A program made the position numbers and the translations under genes. From positions 1 through 64,000 of the forward strand of contig NZ_JAPFPW010000005.1 in NCBI RefSeq assembly GCF_026155325.1: DNA of 64,000 nucleotides. Direction: 5' to 3'. This DNA comes from Desulfobotulus pelophilus. GTDB taxonomy: Bacteria; Desulfobacterota; Desulfobacteria; Desulfobacterales; ASO4-4. A model generated the notes under the pieces. The model had not been told where the DNA came from. It did no database searches and saw only the letters and a program-made list of their open reading frames with translations. Shown in pieces: positions 34,674 through 43,856 of this stretch. The stretch's first letter is position 1. Each line of letters opens with the position of its first letter.

Positions 34674-34733
34674 GAGAATGGTCATTGTCAACCTTTTATG
34701 GATGTCTGATGCCGGAATGAACATTATACCAGG
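34674..34733 (-). promoter_or_regulatory. Promoter and possible operator of the TonB-receptor operon
   Basis: On the minus strand, an extended -10 TGGTATAAT (34731-34723) lies about 170 bases before the receptor start. About 35 bases downstream of it is the dyad GACAATG-N2-CATTCTC (34689-34674), which resembles a shortened Fur-type inverted repeat. Iron or metal control is therefore possible but not shown. No cobalamin, TPP or moco riboswitch was seen. The stretch 34734-35184, up to the alkaline phosphatase gene, is AT-rich and holds no gene. Confidence 0.4.
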
Positions 34734-35184
34734 AACCATGGTTTCTCAGGATGGATCCTTTAGGGCGATATGTTGTTTATTCGCGCGCATTCCGCTGACG
34801 TGTTCTCTGCTTTAACGCCCGTCTTTTTTTAAGTCAACATTTTTTTAGGCAAGCTTAATATTATTTATAATGGCTGTATTTTTACAAATATAAAAAAAGT
34901 CGCGTTTTATGCGTGCTGATCCAAAATATTTGCAATAAAATAAGAGTATTGTCAGGGTGGTTTCTGAATCATGGAAGGCTTGTGCCGGTTGGCAGGAGAT
35001 GGGTAGGTATCCTGATAATGGGTGCGTGGGAGGCTCTGTGACGTTATGTTTTTGGGAAAAATGTGAAAACACACAATTCTTTCATATTTCCCAAATCTTT
35101 TTCGCCTAGTCTTCTTTCATCTCTTTTTTTGTTTGGTTTTCACCTTTATACTGATGAACAACCTTTTGGCAGGGGAGGAACAAA

Positions 35185-37722
35185 ATGCTGAACCATATGC
35201 GCCTTCTGTTGCAGGCCATGGCTTTTTGTGCGGTCATGCTGCTGGCATCGCATGCGATGGCGGCAAAAAACGTGGTTCTTATGATCAGTGATGGCATGGG
35301 GTTTGGAACGGTGATGGCAACGGATTATTATTATGGTGATAAACCCGTTTATGCCTCATTTCCTGAAAAATATTTCATGACAACTCACAGTGCCATCGGT
35401 GACTACAGGCCGGAGGCAGGATGGAAGGTGTTCGGAGCCCACAAACTGAATCCCACGGATTCCGCGGCGGCTTCCACAGCCATGGCTACGGGAGTGAAAA
35501 CCATTCCCGGCATGATAGGCAGGAACTCTGCTGGTACCAGCATCAAAAATATTGTGGAGACAGCCGCAGGTCAGGGTATGACCACGGGTCTTGTTACCTC
35601 GGTTCCCATCAGCCATGCCACACCTGCGGGGATGGTGGCCCATGTGCTTTCGAGGAACCAATACGAAGATATTGCTCAGGAGATGCTGTATGCCAGTGAC
35701 CTGGATGTGCTCATGGGCGCAGGTCACCCCCTGTACGACAACAATGGCAATCTGAAAATTTCAGGCCAGGAATATAAATACGTGGGCGGTGAAGGGGTCT
35801 TTCACCAGCTGATGAGCGAAGAGGGGCTTTCCGGCAAGGATGGTCGCATCTGGCATTTCATGGATGACAAAGCGGATTTTGAGGCTTTGGCCAGAGGTGA
35901 TCGGGTGCATGCCAAAGTGCTGGGGCTTGCAAGGGCCGCGACCACCCTGCAGCAGGCACGACCCGGCAACAGGCAGATTGTGGACAGATCCAGCCCCAAC
36001 CCTGAAACTCCAACCCTTGCCGTGATGAGTCTGGGGGCTTTGAACGCCCTTTCCGCAAACGGGAAGAATTTTTTTCTCATGGTGGAAGGGGGCGCTGTGG
36101 ACTGGGCGGCCCATAGCAACGAAAAGGGACGGCTGATAGAAGAACAACGGGATTTCAACGAGGCCGTTGCCGCCGTGACGGACTGGGTGGAAAACCACAG
36201 CAGCTGGGAGGAAACCCTCCTCATTGTCACATCGGATCACGAATGCGGCTATCTCTGGGGATCGGAAAGTCGCCGTTTCACACCGGTACAGGATCGCGGG
36301 GCCGGGAACATGCCGGAGATGGCCTTTCACTCCGATGGTCACAGCAACCTGCCCGTTCCCCTGTACGTGAAAGGAGAAGGGGTTTCCGGCCTGCTGAAAA
36401 GCTTTGTGGATGGCAGGGACAGCTATTTGGCAGGGCTGATTGCAGCCTTTGATCCGGATTTCACGGGAGAGTACATCGACAACACGGATCTCTTTCTTTT
36501 CATGAACCAGTGGATTTCGGAAGAGAAGGGCAGTCATGGAAAAGGCCTGTGGTTGAAAGGGGATCTCCACGCCCATTCCCTTTACAGCGACGGCAACGCC
36601 CCTCTGGCTGCGGTGATCCGGGAAGCCGAAGCAAGGGGTTTTGACTTTTTCAGTTTGACGGATCACGACAGTTATCTTTTTGATCGTGGTATCTATGAGG
36701 ACATCTTTCCGGCGCACTGGGAGGATCGGGACCATGTGTCCCGCAGCATGCAGCTCCTTTACGGCGTGGAATGGACATCGGCCAGGGGGCACGCCAATGT
36801 CTGGGCGGCGGCCCCCTTTGATTATGGTCCCCTGTGGCAGGCCAATGACGAGTTGAATGCCACGGCAGCCCTTTACGGAGCGCATCGGGGACAGGCCCTT
36901 TTTTCCATCAACCATCCTGCGGCGGTGTTCTGCTGCCCCTGGAAATATGATGTGGATCATCTGGTGGATACGGTGGAGGTATGGAACAGCATGTACCGTT
37001 TTCCTAACTTCAACGTCTGGGCCAGCCATCCCTTCTGGGATGCCCAGCTGATTCAGGGCCGGCGCCTCACCGCTGTGGGCGGGTCGGACACCCACAAGCT
37101 TTCCGCATACGCATCCGGTCTTGCGGCAAAGGTGGAAGCTTCCCTCTTTGGTCTTGGCAATCCCACCACCTGGGTATACGCGGAGGAAAGATCTCCGGAA
37201 GCCATTCTGGCGGCCATCAGGAAAGGGCATGTGACGTTGAGCCATGCACCGGATAAGGAACGGCTCGAGCTGTTGGCTGACCGCGACGGAGACGGTTATT
37301 TTGAAACGATAATGGGAGATAATATTGTGCGGACAGATACCGCACCGGTCACTTTCCGGCTGCAGGTTCATAACCCTGAGTCAGCAGGACGTTTTGCAAA
37401 ACCTGCAGTGGAAGAACTTGATGTGGACAGGCTTATGGCCCTTGTCTCCGGAGAGACGGACTGGAAAACGCTGGCCCTCAGGTTGCAGAAAAAAGGCAGC
37501 TATCTGGCCTGTATTCTGAAAAATGGCATACTGCACAGAGCCTGGATTCTAAGTGGCGGGGCCAGTGAGGTTCTATTCACCGATACGCCTTCAGGGAGAG
37601 GCCGCACCTATTACCGGGCTCAACTCCTCGGCTCTCCGGAAAACCGATTGGCCGAACGTCTTCTGCACGGTCGTGTTACAGCCATTACCAATCCCATTTA
37701 TATCAATTTCCCTGTACGGTAG
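35185..37722 (+). CDS. Alkaline phosphatase fused to a PHP phosphoesterase domain
   Basis: An 845-residue secreted fusion. A signal peptide (1-26, ending SHAMAA) precedes a PhoA-fold domain: metal-site ISDGMGFG, nucleophile S93 in TDSAAAS, VPISHATPAGM, GGAVDWAAHSN, VTSDHECG and FHSDGHSNLPVP. From about residue 455 a PHP domain follows: KGDLHAHSLYSDG (H462, H464), SLTDHDSY, FSINHPAAVF and VGGSDTHKLS. Two hydrolases of different fold acting on phosphoesters in one periplasmic protein is uncommon. It likely frees phosphate or glycerophosphate from organic esters. AAAATG preceded by GGGGAGG. Confidence 0.9.
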   Translation: MLNHMRLLLQAMAFCAVMLLASHAMAAKNVVLMISDGMGFGTVMATDYYYGDKPVYASFPEKYFMTTHSAIGDYRPEAGWKVFGAHKLNPTDSAAASTAMATGVKTIPGMIGRNSAGTSIKNIVETAAGQGMTTGLVTSVPISHATPAGMVAHVLSRNQYEDIAQEMLYASDLDVLMGAGHPLYDNNGNLKISGQEYKYVGGEGVFHQLMSEEGLSGKDGRIWHFMDDKADFEALARGDRVHAKVLGLARAATTLQQARPGNRQIVDRSSPNPETPTLAVMSLGALNALSANGKNFFLMVEGGAVDWAAHSNEKGRLIEEQRDFNEAVAAVTDWVENHSSWEETLLIVTSDHECGYLWGSESRRFTPVQDRGAGNMPEMAFHSDGHSNLPVPLYVKGEGVSGLLKSFVDGRDSYLAGLIAAFDPDFTGEYIDNTDLFLFMNQWISEEKGSHGKGLWLKGDLHAHSLYSDGNAPLAAVIREAEARGFDFFSLTDHDSYLFDRGIYEDIFPAHWEDRDHVSRSMQLLYGVEWTSARGHANVWAAAPFDYGPLWQANDELNATAALYGAHRGQALFSINHPAAVFCCPWKYDVDHLVDTVEVWNSMYRFPNFNVWASHPFWDAQLIQGRRLTAVGGSDTHKLSAYASGLAAKVEASLFGLGNPTTWVYAEERSPEAILAAIRKGHVTLSHAPDKERLELLADRDGDGYFETIMGDNIVRTDTAPVTFRLQVHNPESAGRFAKPAVEELDVDRLMALVSGETDWKTLALRLQKKGSYLACILKNGILHRAWILSGGASEVLFTDTPSGRGRTYYRAQLLGSPENRLAERLLHGRVTAITNPIYINFPVR

Positions 37723-37822
37723 CAGGGAAAAATTTTCTCCATGGTACATCTGCTCACTCAAGTTCCGGGTCTGTCTGATGAAAGCAGGCCAGGCGGCAGA
37801 CGGTCCCGACTCAAAAAGAACG

Positions 37823-37868
37823 GTGCACGGGAAGGGTATGATCCCTGTGCACTGTTCTTTTTGTTTTT
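37823..37868 (+). terminator. Rho-independent terminator after the phosphatase-PHP gene
   Basis: GTGCACGGG (37823-37831) pairs with CCCTGTGCAC (37843-37852), followed by TGTTCTTTTTGTTTTT. A clean stem with a U-rich tail, 100 bases after the stop. The remaining bases to 38019 hold no gene; an in-frame extension of the next gene through this hairpin is rejected. Confidence 0.85.
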
Positions 37869-38019
37869 GCAGGGGTGGCAGATGGCCATGGGAGTACTTT
37901 TTTTTACTGAAACCTTTCCAAACGAAAAAAAGATGTTCGTACAACATTTCTCCAACATAAATGGTGTTGGATCCTCCAGGCTGTTTTTTATTTTCAATGA
38001 CCCAGAAGGGAGAATCATC

Positions 38020-39570
38020 ATGTCCATTTTTTGTTCCGGAAAGGCCGGAGGAAAGCAATGTTTCTGTCTGCTTTTTGTGTTGGTCTTTGTTTTTTTATGC
38101 CTCCGTCTGCCCGCCTGGGCAGATATCTCCCTCCACAAGGGAAAACCTGCCAAATATGTTTTTGTGTTTGTGGGAGACGGTCTGGGTATCCCCCACCGTC
38201 AGGCTCCGGAGGCTTTTCTTGCCGCGATGGAAGGAAAGAACTTTGGTGATGTGAAAATGACCATGAACACCTTTCCGGTTCAGGGCGTCACCACCACCTA
38301 TGCTAATGATCGCTTCATTATCGGCTCTGCCGCTTCCGGCACCGCCCTTGCTTCGGGATTTATTACTAATATCGGTTTCATCGGCATGGGGCCGGATCTC
38401 AAACCCGTGCGCAGCATTGCCCACATGGCTAAGGAAAAGGGCATGAAGGTGGGAATTGTTTCCAGTGTTTCCATTGATCATGCCACACCGGCGGCTTTTT
38501 ACGCCAACCAGCCCCACCGCAGTATGTACCATGAAATTGCCCATGATCTTGCGGATAGCGGTTTTGATTATTTTGGCGGTGGAGGATTCAGAGATCCGGA
38601 AGGAACAAGATCCAAGGCTCCCAAAGGAGATGCTCTGGAGAAGGCCCGCAGAAACGGTTATGCCATTGCAACGGATCGTAGAGCCTTTGAAAGGGCTAAA
38701 TCCGGCCAGAGCCTCATTGCGTACAATGCCAATCTTCCCGATGGCAAGGCTCTTCCCTATGCCATGGATGCTTCCGAAGACGATATTTCCCTTGCGGAAT
38801 TTACCCGCAAGGGAATCGAGCTTTTGAACAATCCCAAGGGCTTTTTCATGATGGTGGAGGGTGGCAAGATTGACTGGGCCAGCCATGCCAATGATGCGGC
38901 GGCTACCATCCACGACACCCTGGCCTTTGATGCGGCCATTGCCGAAGCCGTTGCCTTTGCCAGAAAGCATCCTAAAGAAACCCTCATTGTCGTTACAGGC
39001 GATCATGAATGCGGTGGTATGACCATTGGTTTTGCGGGAACGAAATACGAGTCTGCCCACGAGATTCTTAAAAATCAGAAAATATCCTTTCAGCGATTTG
39101 AGACCATACTTGCGGACTACAGAAAAAGTCATCAGGGTAAAACCTCCTTTGAAGACATGATTCCCCTTGTGGAGGCCAATTTCGGGCTGAAGTTTGACGG
39201 AACCGGCCCCATGGGACTGAAGGATTACGAAATCCGCAGCCTTAAAGAAGCCTTTCTGCACAGCATGGCCGGACTCCGGGAAAAGGGACAGGGCGAATCC
39301 TACCTGCTTTATGGTGACTATGATCCCTTCAGCATCAAGGTCACCCACATTCTGAACCAGAAGGCGGGTATTGGCTGGACCTCCTACTCCCACACGGGCG
39401 CACCGGTTATCACCTCGGCCATGGGCGTAGGTGAAGAGGTGTTCAACGGCTACTACCACCAGTCCGATCTCGGTAAGAAGCTGCTTTCCACCATGGGCTT
39501 CAGTCCCCGCTACGCGGATGCTGCTCCCGGAGCAGGGGATATGCGTCAGGCTGCGGTTATCGGATTCTGA
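38020..39570 (+). CDS. Secreted alkaline phosphatase (PhoA fold)
   Basis: A 516-residue protein starting at ATG 38020 (AGGGAG site 8 bases upstream). Signal peptide ~1-36 ending LPAWAD. PhoA motifs: VFVGDGLG, SVSIDHATPAAF, MVEGGKIDWASHAND, VVTGDHECGG, and SYSHTGAPV for the last metal histidine. The active-site serine S103 lies in IGSAASGTA, where the residue before it is Gly and not the Asp of E. coli PhoA (D101); replacing that Asp is known to raise turnover in the E. coli enzyme. Likely releases phosphate from monoesters in the periplasm, next to a glycerol-3-phosphate uptake system. Confidence 0.92.
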   Translation: MSIFCSGKAGGKQCFCLLFVLVFVFLCLRLPAWADISLHKGKPAKYVFVFVGDGLGIPHRQAPEAFLAAMEGKNFGDVKMTMNTFPVQGVTTTYANDRFIIGSAASGTALASGFITNIGFIGMGPDLKPVRSIAHMAKEKGMKVGIVSSVSIDHATPAAFYANQPHRSMYHEIAHDLADSGFDYFGGGGFRDPEGTRSKAPKGDALEKARRNGYAIATDRRAFERAKSGQSLIAYNANLPDGKALPYAMDASEDDISLAEFTRKGIELLNNPKGFFMMVEGGKIDWASHANDAAATIHDTLAFDAAIAEAVAFARKHPKETLIVVTGDHECGGMTIGFAGTKYESAHEILKNQKISFQRFETILADYRKSHQGKTSFEDMIPLVEANFGLKFDGTGPMGLKDYEIRSLKEAFLHSMAGLREKGQGESYLLYGDYDPFSIKVTHILNQKAGIGWTSYSHTGAPVITSAMGVGEEVFNGYYHQSDLGKKLLSTMGFSPRYADAAPGAGDMRQAAVIGF

Positions 39571-39602
39571 TGCAAAAACCCTTATTGTAAGAAAAATCAT
39601 GG

Positions 39603-39629
39603 CAGGGAATGCCGGGCATTCCCTGTTTT
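39603..39629 (+). terminator. Hairpin terminator after the second alkaline phosphatase
   Basis: CAGGGAATGC and GCATTCCCTG form a perfect 10-bp stem with a CGG loop, followed by TTTTGG. It lies 33 bases after the stop; the short T run makes it moderately strong, so read-through into the YibE/F gene is possible. Confidence 0.75.
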
Positions 39630-39657
39630 GGTGAATACACAGCAGGGGAGAACGATC

Positions 39658-40875
39658 ATGCACAAAAGCAGAATCCGTTCCGAAGCCTTTCTTGTAGGCT
39701 TTTTTTTTCTGATGACTCTTATCCTGTTTTTTCTGCCAACGGGCTTTGAAGAACGCAAAGATCCGAACTCCCTTCGCTGTAGGGGCGAGATAGTAGAGGT
39801 GGATAATGCCTTTTTGCGTCAGTATGGCATGGTGCGTACGGGCAGCCAGAATATCGTGCTGCGCGTTGTTTCCGGGGAGAGAAAGGGAGAGCTTGTGAAT
39901 TCGGCGAACCACCTCCTCGGAAAACTGGATCTTGATCGCCTGTATCAGGTTGGTGACCGTGTACTTGTGGTGCTGACCCTGGAAAAAGATACAATCCGCC
40001 ATGCACAGGTCATGGATCATTACCGTCTTGGCATGCAGGCATGGCTGGCGGGGAGTTTTGCTCTTTTATTGGTGGCATTTGCCGGATGGACGGGAATGCG
40101 GGCCCTGCTTTCCTTTGTTTTCACAGGTCTTGTGGTCTGGAAAATTCTTATTCCCGGTTTTTTAAAAGGCTGGGACCCCATGGTGACCGCTCTTTTTGTG
40201 GTCATGCTGCTCAGTGCGGCCATCCTTTTTCTTGTGGCCGGATGGAACAGAAAAGGTTTTACGGCCTTTGCTGGCTGTCTTCTGGGTCTTGCCTGTACCG
40301 CCCTCCTTGCCCTTTTTGTGGCCCCTGTCTTCCAGCTTCACGGAGCCATCAAGCCCTTTTCGGAAACACTATTGTACACAGGTTATGCCCATCTGGATCT
40401 CACCCGTATTTTCCTTGCCACCATTATCATGGCCGCTTCGGGTGCGGTGATGGATCTGGCCATGGACATTGCCGCCAGCATGGATGAGGTGGTCTCCCAA
40501 AATCCACGGATCAGCCGCAGCGAAGCCATTCTTTCCGGCTTCCGGGTGGGACGGGCTGTCATGGGAACCATGAGTACCACTCTGCTTCTGGCTTACTCCA
40601 GCAGCTACCTCTCCCTGCTCATGGTTTTTATGGCTCAGGGTATTCCCATGGCCAACATGCTCAACCTCAATTACGTGACCGCAGAGTTTTTGAATACAAT
40701 GCTGGGGAGTTTTGGGCTGCTGGCCGTGGCTCCCTTCACCGCACTGGCCGGTGCTTTGTTTTTGGTTCCGGGAGACAGAACAGAAAGGCGGAGGAATGGG
40801 ATATGGGAGAAAGATACCCGGGAAGGAAGAGGTCTGGTTTCTTCCGCTGCACAGGCCGATGCGGTTCAGGCCTGA
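39658..40875 (+). CDS. YibE/F-family membrane protein
   Basis: A 405-residue inner-membrane protein with about eight hydrophobic helices. After one N-terminal helix comes a ~90-residue outside domain (RCRGEIVEVDN..., VGDRVLVVLTLEKD), then helices from ~125 on; the conserved MDIAASMDEV and FRVGRAVMGTMSTTLLLAY segment is the YibE/F signature. Function in the family is not established; transport has been suggested. I start at ATG 39658 (GGGGAG site), 30 bases inside the longest frame. It lies between phosphatase and glycerol-phosphate uptake genes. Confidence 0.85.
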   Translation: MHKSRIRSEAFLVGFFFLMTLILFFLPTGFEERKDPNSLRCRGEIVEVDNAFLRQYGMVRTGSQNIVLRVVSGERKGELVNSANHLLGKLDLDRLYQVGDRVLVVLTLEKDTIRHAQVMDHYRLGMQAWLAGSFALLLVAFAGWTGMRALLSFVFTGLVVWKILIPGFLKGWDPMVTALFVVMLLSAAILFLVAGWNRKGFTAFAGCLLGLACTALLALFVAPVFQLHGAIKPFSETLLYTGYAHLDLTRIFLATIIMAASGAVMDLAMDIAASMDEVVSQNPRISRSEAILSGFRVGRAVMGTMSTTLLLAYSSSYLSLLMVFMAQGIPMANMLNLNYVTAEFLNTMLGSFGLLAVAPFTALAGALFLVPGDRTERRRNGIWEKDTREGRGLVSSAAQADAVQA

Positions 40876-41089
40876 TGCACATGCGGGCTTTTCATATCAA
40901 GGCCGGCCTCCCTCACATATGAGCCGGGGTACAGGGGTGAAATGGCCGGGATAGTTGTATTCAAAGGCTGATCGCATCCCTCGCCGTATTCTGAACGAAA
41001 TACCCGTTCATTTATAACAAAAGCCAAACAGCAGCATGGCATGAAGATGGTATCGCTTTTTCGTCACACCTTATGAAGGAAGCCAGAAA

Positions 41090-42193
41090 ATGACAGGTCT
41101 AGTTGTTACCAATGTGGGAAAAAAACTGGGCGGCAGTCCCGTTCTTTCCGGTATCAATCTTGAGATTGCTTCCGGAGAACTTGTGGTTTGTGTCGGACCT
41201 TCGGGCAGCGGGAAGAGTACGCTTCTGCGGATTATCGCCGGACTGGAAATTCCGGATACGGGAGCCATATGGATGGGAGGCCGGGATGTGACAAAACGAT
41301 CTCCCGAAAAACGTAATGTAGCCATGGTTTTCCAGAGTTATGCCCTGTACCCCCATCTGAGCGTGGAAGAAAACATGGCTTTTCCCCTTCGGGCAAAGGG
41401 TATTCCTTCCGCAGAGCGCAAACAAATGATAGCCGAAACCGCTTCCATGCTGGGATTGAGAGAACTGCTGAAACGAAAACCGGCAGCCCTGTCTGGTGGT
41501 CAGCGTCAGCGTGTTGCCATGGGCCGCTGCCTTGTAAGAAACCCCTGTCTTTTCCTCATGGATGAGCCTCTTTCTAACCTGGATGCTTTTTTGCGCATGC
41601 AGGTTAGAATGGAGATTAAGAGTTTACAGCGCCGTCTGGGAACAACCATGGTGTATGTGACCCATGATCAGTCGGAGGCCATGACCATTGCGGATCGTAT
41701 TGCTGTGATGGAAACAGGGCAGATTATACAGCTTGCCAGCCCTCAGGATCTTTACCGATCTCCGGTGAATCGTTTTGTAGCCGGATTTATTGGTACGCCA
41801 GCCATGAATTTTTTCCCGGGAATGCGGGATACCAATGGTAGCGTTCATCTGGAAAACGGTGCCCGTATTGATCTTTCAAAGGAACGTCAGCGGGTTTTGA
41901 ACGGAGCAAAAAATCTCACTGTAGGCGTGAGGCCGGAGCACCTGTGTCCGGCAGAGGACGGTCCGGCCAAAGCCTCGGCCATGGCGGCGGATGTACGTCT
42001 TTTGGAACCTCTGGGCGGTGATGTGCTGGTGCATGGAGATATTGCGGGCAATCCTGTTCGTTTTCGGACTTCGGGGCGAAGGGTTCGGGAAGGAGAAACC
42101 CTTCACATCCATGCCCGTGAAGAAAATTTGTTTTTTTTTGATGAAAAAACCGGCAGATGTCTCAGTCCGGCACGGATGAGTTCTGCTGCCTAA
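41090..42193 (+). CDS. ugpC: Glycerol-3-phosphate-type ABC importer ATPase
   Basis: A 367-residue MalK/UgpC-class ATPase: Walker A GPSGSGKST, Q-loop FQSYALYPHL, signature LSGGQRQR, Walker B LFLMDEPLSNLD, H-loop VTHDQSEAM, and a C-terminal regulatory OB-type domain (TVGVRPEHL, LLEPLGGDVLVHGD). Gene order ugpC-ugpB-ugpA-ugpE differs from the E. coli order B-A-E-C. The class also serves disaccharides; phosphatase neighbours favour glycerol phosphate. Confidence 0.85.
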   Translation: MTGLVVTNVGKKLGGSPVLSGINLEIASGELVVCVGPSGSGKSTLLRIIAGLEIPDTGAIWMGGRDVTKRSPEKRNVAMVFQSYALYPHLSVEENMAFPLRAKGIPSAERKQMIAETASMLGLRELLKRKPAALSGGQRQRVAMGRCLVRNPCLFLMDEPLSNLDAFLRMQVRMEIKSLQRRLGTTMVYVTHDQSEAMTIADRIAVMETGQIIQLASPQDLYRSPVNRFVAGFIGTPAMNFFPGMRDTNGSVHLENGARIDLSKERQRVLNGAKNLTVGVRPEHLCPAEDGPAKASAMAADVRLLEPLGGDVLVHGDIAGNPVRFRTSGRRVREGETLHIHAREENLFFFDEKTGRCLSPARMSSAA

Positions 42194-42227
42194 CTACGGA
42201 TATCTTCAATGTAAAGGAGAAAGACCG

Positions 42228-43550
42228 ATGGGAAAATGGGGGCGTATTGCCTGTGTGTTTTTACTGGGATTCGCCATGGCAGGGAATGCTCTGGCAGCCG
42301 AAAAAAAAGTGGAGCTTGTTTTCTGGCATGCCCTGGGAGGAGGAAATATCGCCTTCATTGATCGCATGGTGGCGGATTTTAATTTTACTCACCCGCAGAT
42401 TGAGGTGAAGGCAGAATACAAAGGTTCCTACCGGGATACCCTCAATGCGGCCATTCTGGCCCATCGGCAGAAAAAATCTCCGCATATGGTGCACATTTTT
42501 GAAGTGGGCACCCAGATGGCACTGGATTCCGGTATTTTTACTCCCTTCGCTCAGGGACTGGATGCCTCAGCCCTGCGGGATCTTGAAGATTATATCCAGC
42601 CTGTAGCCAATTATTACACCATTAACGGGCAATTCTACTCTGTTCCCTGGAACTCCTCCAATCCTGTCCTCTATTACAACAAGGATATTTTTCGCAAAGC
42701 GGGCCTCGATCCGGACAACCCTCCCAAGACCTACGGGGAAGTGATGAAGGCGGCGGAACAAATTGTAAATTCGAAAGCGGCGGTCAAAGGAATTACCTGG
42801 CCTCTGCATTCCTGGTTTGTTGAACAGTGGCTGAGCATGCAGGGTGCGTTGCTGGCCAATAATGAAAATGGCAGGGCAGGGAGGGCAACGGAAACCTTTT
42901 TGAATTCTCCTGCGATGATCCGTATCGCCACCTGGTGGAAAGAACTCTACGACAAGGGTCTGTATGCCTATTCCGGCAGGCCGGAGGACTGGGACGGGGC
43001 CAACAAGCTCTTTGTTTCCGGTCAGACCGCTATGCTCATCACCTCCACATCGGATGTGGCCTTCCATCAGGCGGCAGCCTTTGAAAATGGTTATGCTCTG
43101 GGAACCGGTCCTCTTCCCGTCCCCGATGGCATGGAACGAAATGGTGTGGTAGTGGGAGGGGCTTCCATCTGGATGACCGGTGGCAGGACTTCAGAAGAGA
43201 TGGAAGCGACAAGAACCTTTCTTCTCTGGCTCACCAATACGGAAAACGGGGTTCGCTGGCATAAGGGAACGGGCTATTTCCCCGTTCGAACCAGTTCCTG
43301 TGATGTGGTGAAAAACCAGGGCTGGTTTGAAAAAAATCCCGCCTATACGGCAGCTTTTGAACAGCTCCTGTCTACCCGTGTCAACCGGGCATCTCAGGGG
43401 GCGTTGCTGGGGCCGTTTCCCGAGATTCGTACCATTGTGACCGATGCCATACAGCAGATTATCAGCGGAAAGAACGTGGAAACAGCCCTCAGGGAGGCGG
43501 ACAAGCGGGCGGATAAGGCTTTAATGGATTATAATCGTTCCGTTCGCTGA
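42228..43550 (+). CDS. ugpB: Glycerol-3-phosphate-binding periplasmic protein
   Basis: A 440-residue secreted binding protein. Signal peptide MGKWGRIACVFLLGFAM ending NALAAEKK. The start of the mature protein, VELVFWHALGGGN, and later SVPWNSSNPVLYYNKDIF, WPLHSWFVEQWLSMQG and KGTGYFPVRTS are characteristic of UgpB-like proteins; the tryptophan-rich WFVEQW segment lies in the known ligand pocket. Imports sn-glycerol-3-phosphate or its diesters. 34 bases after ugpC. Confidence 0.88.
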   Translation: MGKWGRIACVFLLGFAMAGNALAAEKKVELVFWHALGGGNIAFIDRMVADFNFTHPQIEVKAEYKGSYRDTLNAAILAHRQKKSPHMVHIFEVGTQMALDSGIFTPFAQGLDASALRDLEDYIQPVANYYTINGQFYSVPWNSSNPVLYYNKDIFRKAGLDPDNPPKTYGEVMKAAEQIVNSKAAVKGITWPLHSWFVEQWLSMQGALLANNENGRAGRATETFLNSPAMIRIATWWKELYDKGLYAYSGRPEDWDGANKLFVSGQTAMLITSTSDVAFHQAAAFENGYALGTGPLPVPDGMERNGVVVGGASIWMTGGRTSEEMEATRTFLLWLTNTENGVRWHKGTGYFPVRTSSCDVVKNQGWFEKNPAYTAAFEQLLSTRVNRASQGALLGPFPEIRTIVTDAIQQIISGKNVETALREADKRADKALMDYNRSVR

Positions 43551-43647
43551 AGTGTAGAAGGGCAAATAAAAGGTACCTTCTGGGTCGTTACCAGTTACTT
43601 CAGGGCAAGAAGCCGCTGTGGCCGTGATTTTCTTATTCAGCCCATTT

Positions 43648-43680
43648 CGCCCTCTTCCTCCGGGAGAGGGCGGGGTGAGG
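43648..43680. repeat. GC-rich palindrome of the CCCTCT...AGAGGG type
   Basis: CGCCCTCTTCC pairs with GGGAGAGGGCG around a three-base loop, with the flank GGGTGAGG. Sequences like this occur as dispersed intergenic hairpins in many proteobacterial genomes. It lies in the 306-bp gap between ugpB and ugpA, where it could terminate or stabilise the message; the rest of the gap shows no gene. Confidence 0.6.
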
Positions 43681-43856
43681 TAAGAGATGTTCACAACGGT
43701 ATATTTCCCATCGTTTTTTTGTTGTTTCAATGGTTTAAGGCAGAAGATTGCTTGCCGGACAGTAATGGACACCGGGTTGCGGAGTTTTCTCGTAGAGTAA
43801 CTTGCTGCGTTACTCAAAAGTTACAATAAAAACTGAGTAGTATATCAGGGGCTGCC

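Noticed and set aside
35060-35160. Pho box upstream of the alkaline phosphatase-PHP gene
   Set aside because: TTTCAT-like repeats are present, but the 11-bp spacing and CTGTCAT consensus are not met.
37741-38019. Upstream extension of the second alkaline phosphatase
   Set aside because: It would run through a strong rho-independent terminator and delay the signal peptide; ATG 38020 has a proper site.
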